This document shows, one piece after another, positions 32,431 through 41,894 of a stretch of 64,000 bases of DNA; within the stretch, counting starts at the first letter, position 1; each line of letters opens with the position of its first letter. The position numbers and the translations under genes are program-made. The notes beneath the pieces were generated by a model that was given only the letters and a program-made list of their open reading frames with translations, had not been told where the DNA came from and did not search any database. The DNA is from Flabesymbios commensalis. Lineage: Eukaryota; Annelida; Polychaeta; Terebellida; Flabelligeridae. The stretch spans positions 36,367,219-36,431,218 of the forward strand of contig OZ024902.1 of the NCBI GenBank assembly GCA_964017125.1. Direction: 5' to 3'.

Positions 32431-33119
32431 ACTTATGACGATGGCACAGAAGGAGCTGGCGTATTGCTCAGTCAGCAGTTCAAATAGGATCTCCAATAGC
32501 ACAGCTTGAAAGTTTAACGCTAATCTTATTGAATGATATTTCACATTTCACATGTGAAATATCATTCAAAAAGATACATATTTTTTCCTCAATGTAAAAT
32601 GTCTCCACTTGACGAGGTGAATGGTGCTAGCGCGTTTTCATTTGACCTTGATTTATGTTTCTACTTCATCGCCATGTCATATTTAGCCTCAGTTTAGCAC
32701 TCATGTAGCGGATTTAAGATTATCGTGACGTAGAACTATTAGATACTCCTGCCCTGCTGAAACTTCATGGAACAAAATATAAGTGATAATAGCACGCACC
32801 GGTCACGTATACAGGATCTGTATTTACACTGAGCTTATGCCAAACTCAAACTGATTCAACACGCAAACCGTAAGCAAAGATAAAAAGATAATACCTACTT
32901 TGTTAAACACACCGACAAAGTATAAATAAGTAAATTAAAAAAATAACAGTCAGTAAAAACAAAAGTGAACTGTTTCATCACACCAACAAAGTAAAAACAA
33001 AACGTAAACAAATTCAGAATGAAAAAAATAAACAGAAATTGAATTAACACATCAGTAAATTAAACACACGCAGAACATTAATTTAATTAGAACACCAACA
33101 AAGTGAAAAGCAAAAGTAA
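32431..33119. other. Non-coding stretch with a hairpin
   Basis: 32529-32569 is a hairpin with 17-bp arms: TTGAATGATATTTCACA, loop TTTCACA, TGTGAAATATCATTCAA. From about 32930 the sequence becomes A-rich with degenerate precursors of the 39-bp repeat. Confidence 0.5.
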
Positions 33120-33910
33120 ACTTATTAAAAATAACAGCAAACAAAGACTATAACGCAACTTTAATTAACACTCTAGCAGATTAAATATTAAACGTATCTT
33201 TAATTAACACTCCAGAAGAGTGCAAACTAAACACTACTTTATTTAACACTCTGGCAGAAAAAAACAACTAAATGTGTATTTAATTAGCACTCTACAGAGT
33301 AAGTACTAAATGTAACTTTAATTACCACTCCAGAGAGTAAGAAATAAACGAAACTTTAATCAACACTCTAGCAGATTAAATATTAAACGTACCTTTAATT
33401 AACACTCTAGCAGAGTAAAAACTAAACGTAACTTTAATTAACTTTCTAGCAAAGTAAAAAACAAACGTAACTTTAATTAACACTCTAGCAGAGAAAAAAC
33501 TAGACGTAACTTTAATCAATACGCTAACAGAGTAAAAACTAAACGTAACTTTAATTAACACTCTAGCAGAATAAAAACTAAACGTAACTTTAGGTAACAC
33601 TCTGGCAGAGTAAAAACTAAATGTAACTTCAGTTAACACCCTAGCAAAGTAAAAACTAATCAAAGTAAACGTAACTTTAATTAACACTCTAGCAGAGTAA
33701 AAATTAAACGTAACTTTAATTAACACTCTAGCAGAGTAAAAACTAGATGTAACTTCAATTAACACTCGAACATAGTAGAAGCTAAATGTAACTTCAATCA
33801 GCACTCTACATAGTGAAAACGAAACATAACTTTATTTGACACTCTAGCAGAGTTAAAACAAAACATGGTAAACATATCCTTAGTTAACACTCTAGCAGAG
33901 TAACAACACT
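33120..33910. repeat. 39-bp tandem array (about 20 units)
   Basis: The unit is AACACTCTAGCAGAGTAAAA plus ACTAAACGTAACTTTAATT. Period 39 is divisible by three, giving a 142-codon minus frame at 33376-33804 (V-L-I-K-V-T-F-S-F-Y-S-A-R repeats). That frame is a repeat by-product. Confidence 0.9.
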
Positions 33911-34727
33911 GGGCATAATTTAACCTAAACATAATCTGATTTTAAACACATTAAAAGTATAAAGAATACACCCACATCAGTACGCCCGCATAGTATAAGC
34001 TGAGCTTTACAAAATCAGTATAGTAAATCAGGTGGTAGCGACTCTCTAAAAAATATAATAATTTTTTTTCAATATGAATTATCCACCCAGCCAACCACTC
34101 TCTATTCGACATAACATAAAAAATGAAAATCAGGGTCGCACGCTTTTGCTTTTACATATACACTGATAAAAGTGTTACACGAATATAAAAAACATGTTTT
34201 AGTGACCCCAAATAAAATAGGAAGTTTTTTATAAGTAGCCTAACCTTGAAAAATATGGGACATGATTTTCGAATTATGTTCAAGTGATGGTTGTATAATA
34301 CTATTTGAGCTAGTACACCTTGTTATTATTATAAAATAAGTCATTTGGACCTACCCCTTCTATGTACCATGTATACCGCCAGATGAACAATCTAAATTTG
34401 GTATTTGGTGTCACTGATTTATATGTATATATCAGATAACAAAATAGTGTTGTCATTTTCACGTACAATAACAAACATTGTTCATTTCTCTTCATTGTGA
34501 TAAAACGTGATCTGATTTAATAGTATCAGGTAAATTAACTCCTACATCATTATGTATAATGTTGTCCACTGTTTCAACTTCAAAAAAATGCAATCACACA
34601 GTGAGGATGTAATTTATATAAGAGACGATGAAATTTCATTCATTGAGAGGCACGATTGGTGAAAGTGGGGCCCATGTGGGATTACGACACAACTGCAATA
34701 ACAGAGTGCGGTGCCAACATCGCCACC
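33911..34727. other. Non-coding stretch
   Basis: Nothing recognised. Confidence 0.4.
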
Positions 34728-34834
34728 CCGGAAAACACGGAGCGCGAACCCAATGCCGGGGTTTTGTTGGCTCAGCGTCGCAGACGCTGGGCCAGCATCA
34801 CCCCGGCATTGGATGAATGTCCGTTCTTGCAGGG
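34728..34834. mobile_element. Family C palindromic element
   Basis: CCAATGCCGGGGT on the left and ACCCCGGCATTGG on the right, around CAGCGTCGCAGACGCTGG. Both arms carry the same differences from the family consensus. Confidence 0.75.
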
Positions 34835-35334
34835 CAGCACATGTCTATCTCCTACAGCTGCCAGATCGCCGCAACCCAGCCAAATGATCTTCTAAACTCG
34901 CATGTACCTACATATATACACAACACAGATGCGCCGTGGCCAAATATGTGCATCTGGCACGGAGAGATAACTTGCGTAAGATGTTATTCGAGGTGTACTG
35001 CCCGCCGCGATGTAGAATTGTGGGAGCGTCTAATCAGATCTAAAAAGTGATCACTAAAACATTTTCTGAGATATCTAGCCAGAATGACCGACAAGGTCAC
35101 ATGGCAACAGAAGCGAATGTTGCATCTCAGCTGAAATGTAATTTTATTAGTATTTTAAACAGACAAAAGTACTAATACAGCAATATGTATGGTATATCAC
35201 AGCGTAAACGATCGGTTTCTAAGATATGTCTATTTTATCATTTTTCTGGTAGTCGTTGTTCTGTGTATATGCCCGTTGTATGCAACGTAAAGATTAAAAC
35301 TGGGTACCAAAGTTGTAAAATGTAAAGAATCACG
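34835..35334. other. Non-coding stretch
   Basis: Nothing recognised. Confidence 0.4.
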
Positions 35335-35600
35335 TCGAATTATCGGCTCATTATGGCGTTAGATTTGACCGATAATTCCTCGACTCATTATGGCGTTAAA
35401 ATGTGACCGAGAATTTCCCGGCCCATTCCTTGGTTGAATGTGACCGATAATTCCTAGGCCCATTATTCCGTTAAATGTGAACGAGAATTCGCCCGTTATT
35501 TATGACGTTAAAATGTGATCGATAATTCTCCGACTCATTATGACGGTAGATGTGACCCGAGAATTCCACCGTTCATCATGGGGTTAGATGTGACTGGGTT
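35335..35600. repeat. 37-bp degenerate tandem array (about 7 units)
   Basis: Units share GTGACCGATAATTC, GGCCCATTATG and GCGTTAAAAT. GACCG-type anchors fall at 35367, 35405, 35442, 35479, 35517 and 35553, a period of 36-38 bp. Confidence 0.8.
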
Positions 35601-35623
35601 TGTGATCAATTCAGTGTAACAAA

Positions 35624-35945
35624 AAAAATGAAATGAATCGGGCTTTAGGCCACCTTTGTGCACATATAGGCTAAACTGGGCCAGGAGAACCTCCTGAGGA
35701 TGATGAGATGATTGAGATGACACTGTCCTCCAGACACAGGGTTCGAAATTCGAGCCCTGGCGGTCTGAGGCCGAGTACGCTACCTCTCGGTCACGGAGGC
35801 TCCCCACAATACTGACTTTCACACGTGGATTGGGAAGAAACATTTTTTGTTTCTTTCAAACCGCCGAGACCGGGAACCGAACCCCGATCTCTGGCGTGAA
35901 AGGCAGCGGTGCTAACCACTACCCTAGGGCCCCCGCCCAATTCAG
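35624..35945 (-). mobile_element. Dimeric tRNA-derived SINE, near full length
   Basis: Read on the minus strand from 35945. First monomer: GTAGTGGTTAGCACC (A box), GCCTTTCACGCC (anticodon-like region), GATCGGGGTTCGGTTCCCGG (B box). A linker with GGTTTGAAAGAAACAAAAAA follows. Second monomer: GTGACCGAGAGGTAGCG (A-box-like) and GGGCTCGAATTTCGAACCC (B-box-like). Then a body with CTCAGGAGGTTCTCCTGG and GCACAAAGGTGGCC, and an ATTTCATTT tail. Transcription would be by RNA polymerase III; mobilisation would need a LINE. Other copies: 10247, 22736, 48716, 62224. Confidence 0.85.
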
Positions 35946-36328
35946 TGTAACAACATTAATGACACACCGTATCAGTTGGGGCCGTGAATTCCTATATTCA
36001 TTTCACCCTTTTTCAACATGGCGGTGACAGTCAAGGGCGATCTCCACCCCAAAGGTCCGAAGAAAGCCCGTAATTTTTTAATGACGTTACGTCAAATGAA
36101 CTGAGCATGCGATGTAGTACGTGACATGTTTCTGATTCTAATGAACATTGTATCGACCTGGTCAATCGACGCCAATTAGGTATGACCGTCCTAAAGAAAG
36201 TCTCACGTTTTTAAGTGGGCGCAATCTGTGGCTGAAAACTTCAGATGGGGCTAGAGGAGATGGAGAAGCGCGTGCGATGAGGTCAAAACGCTATCTGCCA
36301 CTGTTTACATCGCCCCAATTATCTGCTA
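35946..36328. other. Non-coding stretch
   Basis: An ATG in CAACATGGCGGTG at 36018 opens only 28 codons. No gene was supported. Confidence 0.4.
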
Positions 36329-36432
36329 TCAAACACGGGACGTCGACCCAATGTTGGGTTAATGCTGGGCCATCGTCTTCGACGCTGGCCCAGCATTAAC
36401 CGGACATTGGGTCGACGTCCCGGGTTTGCCGT
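36329..36432. mobile_element. Family C palindromic element
   Basis: CAAACACGGGACGTCGACCC and GGGTCGACGTCCCGGGTTTG ends; centre CATCGTCTTCGACGCTGG. Both arms share the CGTCGACC variant. Confidence 0.9.
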
Positions 36433-36951
36433 GTAGTGCGGGTGCGGGATCGTGGTGACACTTGTGTCCATCTAGTCATTTGACCTGCAGTGTGAGCTGA
36501 TAGCGCCGGGGCGCAAACAAGTTAACAGACACTACCTTTTGACTTTGCAAAGCAGCATATTGAATAATATCATTGTCTGCAGCCTCTATATCAAGCAAAA
36601 GGTTATCGTTTTGTCACGGCGATTAAAAACAGAGTGCCAAGCACGACGTGCAGGGTTTAAACTTAGATACACTCAATCACCCTCGCCTACGTTATTATCG
36701 TACACGATCCAGCATTAATATTTACGGAGAGTGTCCGTCGCCGTCACGCGGAAAGGGTCAAATTTGTTTTCTGATACCCCCTATAATTCCCAGAATGATA
36801 TTCTGCGTATCACTTCCCCCTCCTCTATATACTGTCCACTGAGCGACCCACCCCTCCTGGAAACTACTTTCTGTCCACAGCGAACACCCTGCCAAAGACA
36901 ATAGTGGTCGTCATCAGCCGACAATAATTACTGACCATATATACACTGCTT
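36433..36951. other. Non-coding stretch with a half family A element
   Basis: ACTACCTTTTGACTTTGCAA at 36530-36550 is a right half-arm of family A. No gene. Confidence 0.45.
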
Positions 36952-37016
36952 TGCAAAGCCAAAATGCAGTATCTGCTCACTTGTAAAGTAAACAGATACT
37001 GCATTTTCGCTTTGCG
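36952..37016. mobile_element. Family A palindromic element
   Basis: TGCAAAGCCAAAATGCAGTA...ACTGCATTTTCGCTTTGC. The ATGC/GCAT variant is on both arms. Confidence 0.85.
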
Positions 37017-37346
37017 CGGCAGTAGAGACGTCATATCTGCTCTGTTTGTCTCCGACCCAATTAGAGTGCAGTTTTATATCCTATTGTTAGAATATAGGTC
37101 CATGTTCTTCGAATCAATTTAGTGTGTGAAAAAATGTATCCGTAATATAAGTATAGCCTTATATTAAATATATTTAAGACGCATTCTCTCAGGATAAAAA
37201 ACGTGTAAAAAAAGTGTTTTCTATATTTTAAAGGAATAAGTAGTATTTGATCTCCAAGGTGATCTTACAAGGCGGGAAGCTAACATCAGCAGTATACTTT
37301 ATCTTATGTCACATGGCATCATCAACAACTACAAAAGCCCCCCTAT
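37017..37346. other. Non-coding stretch
   Basis: Nothing recognised. Confidence 0.4.
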
Positions 37347-37430
37347 ATATCGTCGCCTCGGAGCTAAAGGCTCCTATCTGACACTCGTCAGAGTGGCAGA
37401 TAGGATCCTTTAGCTCCGAGGCGACGATAT
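37347..37430. mobile_element. Family B palindromic element
   Basis: 84 bp: ATATCGTCGCCTCGGAGCTA...TAGCTCCGAGGCGACGATAT, centre ATCTGACACTCGTCAGAGTG. Near-perfect arms; young copy. Confidence 0.9.
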
Positions 37431-37439
37431 AATTGTGGG

Positions 37440-37640
37440 GATTTTAACCCCCACAGCGCCAATTAACATATTAAGTACTACAATAGTCGATTTTAATCTG
37501 TTTCATTAGCTGATCAAATCACTGGGAACGAAATGTGTGTTTACATACCAAGATTTGCCAATATTGGGTCTCAAATTAAACAGATGTGAGTAATTATCTT
37601 CACTTCACACAACTTCAATTAGGTAGAAATGTAAAAAAAC
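37440..37640. mobile_element. Family E element, right end lost
   Basis: TTTTAACCCCCACAGCGCC start, then ATAGTCGATTTTAATCTG, GGAACGAAATGTGTGTTTA, TTGGGTCTCAAATTAAACAG and a degraded hairpin ACACAACTTCAATTAGG. Confidence 0.6.
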
Positions 37641-38010
37641 GCATTTACACAAGATTCAATATTCGACCACATTTATGTGATGCTTGTCGTTTTTTAAATG
37701 TATTATTACATCTTTAATATAAATTAGTCAGTCTTGTATTCGGTGGTCTTCTATGAATTACTTTCAATAACAAAAAACAAAACAGAGCAGTCTAGTACCG
37801 TGTGGTTTTAAAAAGTATTTATCAAGGGTTTTAAAAGTGACAATGTATTCTATCGTGTCTGTAGGCACGTGGTTTGATCATGTGACTTACACATGTAGGT
37901 AAACGTACATCTGGTGATGCGTCCACGTGATCTGCCCATTGTATTATTGTATTAGTCTAATCAGCTCTCGTGACTGATCAAACAATAACACACAAAGTGT
38001 GGCGATATAC
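37641..38010. other. Non-coding stretch
   Basis: Nothing recognised. Confidence 0.4.
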
Positions 38011-38075
38011 TGCAAAGCCAAAAGGCAGTATCTGCTTACTTGCAAAGTAAGCAGATACTTCCTTTTGGTTTTGCA
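38011..38075. mobile_element. Family A palindromic element
   Basis: TGCAAAGCCAAAAGGCAGTA...CTTCCTTTTGGTTTTGCA, centre TTACTTGCAAAGTAA. Close to consensus. Confidence 0.9.
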
Positions 38076-38151
38076 CGTCAGTGTATAGTGTCCAACTATA
38101 TTAGTATCACAACACCGCAATCAACGCTGCTGACTCAGTACTGGGCTCATC

Positions 38152-38232
38152 CCAGCAGACACGGGGACGTTGATCCAGTGACTTTAGACTGTAGACGTCA
38201 GAATCTGACGTCTAAAGTTGATCCCGTACTGA
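38152..38232. mobile_element. Composite: half family C joined to family G hairpin
   Basis: CCCAGCAGACACGGGGACGT...GATCCAGTGA is a left arm of family C. It runs directly into TTTAGACTGTAGACGTCAGA...TCTGACGTCTAAAGTTGATC, the hairpin of family G. The right arm of C is absent. Confidence 0.6.
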
Positions 38233-38775
38233 AAAGAATAACATATTTAGAATGACTGTAGACCCATGTATTAAATGAAGCGGAAAGAGCGAACTAAGAC
38301 ATTTATGATGACTAAAAATTGAAAAACAAATTTTGTTTTCTTGATCTATATAAACATATTTCAGCGCTTCAAGGGTAAATACTTTCTGAAATTCCCACTA
38401 TACCCGTTTTCAATCACATTCTAGAACGTGTCTTAAGTTATAGCACGATTTAGGCATACGGTGGCTGGCTTCGACGTGACAAATCTAAATAATTGAACCC
38501 ATATGAAGTTGTGTGTCGTTCACATGGCTTGCGCTAAAAATGAGAATCAGTGATATATCAGCAACAATAAGGGAATTATAGGGTTAACTTTAAAAATAGT
38601 ATTTTGATAGAGACATTGCCCGATGATATCTGGAGACTTCAGGACCACAAGCGGTGAAATATCACGCAAAGAAGTTCCCTTCACATGCCTACAGCATCTG
38701 ATTATCCCTTCGATGGAATTACTCAACATTGGACCATTTTGATTTGCGTCATTTTCGACTAGTGAACAAGAGATC
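38233..38775. other. Non-coding stretch
   Basis: ATGAAGTTGTGTGTCG near 38503 may be a family E hairpin relic. Nothing else was recognised. Confidence 0.4.
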
Positions 38776-38859
38776 AATTCGTCGCCTCGGAGCTAAATGA
38801 TCCTATCTGCCACTCTGACGAGTGTCAGATAGGATCCTTTAGCTCCGAGGCGACGAATT
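38776..38859. mobile_element. Family B palindromic element, inverted centre
   Basis: AATTCGTCGCCTCGGAGCTA...GCTCCGAGGCGACGAATT. The centre CTGCCACTCTGACGAGTGTC is the reverse complement of that in the other copies. Confidence 0.9.
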
Positions 38860-38910
38860 GATTTATTACTGTTATCTTATAAAGACTTGCAGTGCCAGGA
38901 TGCATTGTCA

Positions 38911-39100
38911 ACCCTTTAACCGCCGGTGCCGCATATCGTCGCCTCGGAGCTAAAGGATTCTATCTGACACTCGTCAGAGTGGCAGATAGGATCCTTTAGC
39001 TCCGAGGCGACGATATATTCGGGTTTTCAATTTTTATCAGCACATTAAATACCTTCTTTTAAATAAATATTTAATTTAATCAATATCATGATTTTTTTGC
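38911..39100. mobile_element. Family F element interrupted by family B
   Basis: TCAACCCTTTAACCGCCGGTGCCGC (first part) continues after the insertion as ATTCGGGTTTTCAATTTTTA...CAGCACATTAAATA, matching family F at 27436. The right end is lost. Confidence 0.7.
38933..39016. mobile_element. Family B palindromic element nested in family F
   Basis: 84 bp, ATATCGTCGCCTCGGAGCTA to GCTCCGAGGCGACGATAT. It sits at the CCATATTCG site of family F, consistent with an AT-rich target. Confidence 0.9.
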
Positions 39101-40437
39101 AGTGAATAAATATTATGTAATCATTCAATGACAGTTGAATTAAAAACTTTTCATAATTTTAGATACGAAGGTGCTCAAGTTTCTGAGTAGGCCTATATTA
39201 CCACAACTTGTGCAGCTTCAATCTAGAGGGATCTGTATGGTACTGATTCAAGAGGTGTACTTTTCTCTGTGTCGCAATAAAATTACATACAAATAAGTAA
39301 TGAGGTTCATCACCAAAATATTTTGGTGTAATGTCACATTAAGAGCCTACATACACCATGTACACAAGTGTCCCGGAGAACCCGCTCTCTACAACCAGTC
39401 TCTATCGGCAGCTTATGGTTTCTGCAACGGAATATAGTGAATATACATTTTAGCTGACGTGGTAAGGAGATCGAGTGATTTTCAAAAGTAAAAGTGGTCT
39501 TGAAAGTCCTATAAATTATACACTTCCCAGATTCGTTGATTTCTGTTATCCTTTAATGGATAGATAAACTGTCTCGAAGTCGCAGATTTATTGACTGTCT
39601 AAAGCAACCACGGCGTGCTGGTAGAGACTGACTGTTCCATGACACTTTTGGAACCGCCCACTTTTCAATGCAAACAAATATGGGAAAACTGCTTATTTTA
39701 CATCAAAGCCTACATCGAATGTCGTGTAACATTAATTTCACCGACTTTTTGTTCTGAAGACATTAACAAGTTAAAAAAAACATAAAAGACTAGTTATATT
39801 ACTTTATCAGCGATTCATGTCAGCTGTGTTAAGCCAGTGTTAAGCCAGCGAATGATGTCAGCTGTGTTAACAGTGGGTTAAGCCAGTGTTAGACCTAGGA
39901 TACTGTTCTAGTATCCTTGGTTAGACCAACGATTCGCGTCATCTGTCGTAATCAATGTTTTACTTTAGCAGATGCTTCATTTACTAACATTTCAGGTGCA
40001 ATGGATTAATAAATTACCATTTTTTTTAGCTGTGCTCATGATGGAACCTACTCCTAAAATGGCATTACTAGGACCACGCTAAATTAATTGATATCACCTG
40101 TTGGCCCTATCATTCTGCATGACGTACACCATTGCAGATGCGTACACCCCACTCTCAATTGTACACACAACTACGAACATCGGATAAAACATCATTAACG
40201 TCTGCTTGATCAGGTATTGTGAGGGTTAATTTGGGGTCTGAAGAAATCAGTGGAGATGATTGGCGCTTCGCCTGATCTCTGACCACATCCCCAGTGTTAA
40301 CCTCAGTTTGCCAGTGAATTATTTATGCAGGGCTGGCGCAAGATCGCGCCTCAATTATCCACGGATCTGCCATGCAGAGGTGTGCGAACTCTACCTGGAT
40401 GGTGTTCCTGTGAGAAGGGGGGGGGGGGGGTGGACTC
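39101..40437. other. Non-coding stretch with short repeats
   Basis: 39805-39930 holds imperfect repeats of GTCAGCTGTGTTAAGCCAGTG, and next to them an inverted GGATACTGTTCTAGTATCC. 40260-40437 is GC-richer with overlapping frames on both strands but no recognisable protein. Confidence 0.4.
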
Positions 40438-40544
40438 TCGGCAAACACGACACGGTGACCCAGTGTTGGCTTCATGTTGGGCCGCCGTCTACGACGTCGG
40501 CCCGGCATCAAGCCAACACTGGGTCACCGTGTCGTGTTTGCCGG
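40438..40544. mobile_element. Family C palindromic element
   Basis: CGGCAAACACGACACGGTG and CACCGTGTCGTGTTTGCCG ends, with only one arm mismatch near the centre. It departs from consensus (CACGGTGACCCAGTG) identically on both arms. Overlapping long frames here are artefacts. Confidence 0.9.
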
Positions 40545-40835
40545 ACCGGTTCCCTTGGCATCACGGTCTCAGAAACGTTTTTTGCGGAAAGCGTACTCGG
40601 ATCTTTGTTAATTTTTTATTGGGTCCGAAACCGCTATTACTTGAATTAATTGAATTTTAGGTTTTTAAACGAATGGATCTAGTGCTGTGGCCGAAGCAGG
40701 GTAGTGTATTTGTGTGATGGTATGTATGGTATGGTATGGTATTTTGTGATGGTACGTACCGTTATCAAATTAATAATAATAATAATAGACTACTCACTCA
40801 TAACCTAATGATTTTAAAATATCTAACGCCTATAA
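40545..40835. other. Non-coding stretch
   Basis: Only GGTATGGTAT and AATAATAAT microsatellites. Confidence 0.4.
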
Positions 40836-41281
40836 CCCTTAAAACGCTGGACTATTATTGTATAAACCATAGAGACCGAGGGGTTTTTTCAATTTAAAAT
40901 CATCATAGATGGCATAGTTGGCTCTTTCTGTTTCATTTGAATGCCTATGTTGTAGGCTTACGTCCATTATAAATATTTTACTCTTTCAGTGCGGGGATCG
41001 ACTTCAGACGTCAGAATAGACGTCATATTCTGACATCTAGAGTCGGTCCCCGCTTTTACCGACTTCCCCCCCTGGTAAAACTACCCCCAGAAACCGACTT
41101 CTTTTTTAAGGAGGACCCCTGAAGTAGCCCCTGGGCACCATACAGGTTATAGCTATGCGCATGCGCACATCGCACAAATTAAAAAACGTTGAATGTGGAA
41201 TGTGGAATTCGCATAAATGCGACATTGGTAAAGGAAGGTAGTTTTCGCATAAATGCGAAATTGGTAAAGAAAGTTAAAGGG
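40836..41281. mobile_element. Family G piggyBac-like MITE, long copy
   Basis: Starts CCCTTAAAACGCTGGAC after ATAA (mutated TTAA). It contains GAGGGGTTTTTTCAATTTAA, the GACGTC hairpin (CAGTGCGGGGATCGACTT...AGAGTCGGTCCCCGC, 40987-41056), then extra sequence with two GCATAAATGCGA.ATTGGTAA copies, and ends AAAGG|GTTAA. The extra 3' part is not in the 54149 copy and may be a second element. Confidence 0.55.
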
Positions 41282-41285
41282 TTAA

Positions 41286-41894
41286 TCAAAACATGTAATT
41301 GGGCGTATAAACGTGTCAGGGGTGTCTGAAGAGTGAGCGTAATTAAGCGTCATTACGCTGTTACCAGAAAAACCTATATTTCAATTTATTTTATGACAAT
41401 TCCGTCGGATGACGACAGGTTTCTTAACACGCGCAGTGGATTAATTAGCACAGCATGCGCCCCGCCTTCCCGCTGCTACCAGAGCAACACAGTGACTATT
41501 TACACAGGCTGAATATTACCTAACCATAGTAACATCCCAGTCAACTGGGATTTCCAGATATCTGGTAACATATTGCGTTGCATCTGCTATCTCAATGTTG
41601 GACCCACGTATCGTGTTTGCCGGTTATTTATTTTACAAGGTGACAGTAGGCGTCTGTATATACATGTCCGGATTGCGGGATGGAATGTACGGAAAGAAAT
41701 ATTTAATTGTTATTATATCAGACAGTCTAAATTCTCTAGGTAATCGTATCCATCGAAAGGATACTCATGATCTTGCTGTGTTGAAACTTTTTTCTAATGA
41801 TGAAAATCAGAACCCATTTTCTCCATTGGGTTTACACCATGAATTCTGAGAGTTTCACTTCAAAAGCCATATCATGTTTTTTTTCCTTTAAGCG
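41286..41894. other. Non-coding stretch
   Basis: A CATCCCAGTCAACTGGGAT palindrome (41533-41551) and a partial family C right end (CTCAATGTTGGACCCACG... to CGTGTTTGCCGG, 41591-41622). The 84-codon frame at 41595-41849 overlaps this fragment and is not supported. Confidence 0.4.

Noticed and set aside
33376-33804. 142-codon minus frame in the 39-bp array
   Set aside because: Same explanation: period divisible by three, no non-repeat part.
36018-36104. Small ORF starting MAVTVKGDLH
   Set aside because: Only 28 codons, no splice donor and no homology that I recognise; CAACATGGCGG is a common short motif.
40260-40660. Three overlapping frames near the family C element at 40438
   Set aside because: They run through the palindrome and a G run; no protein signature.
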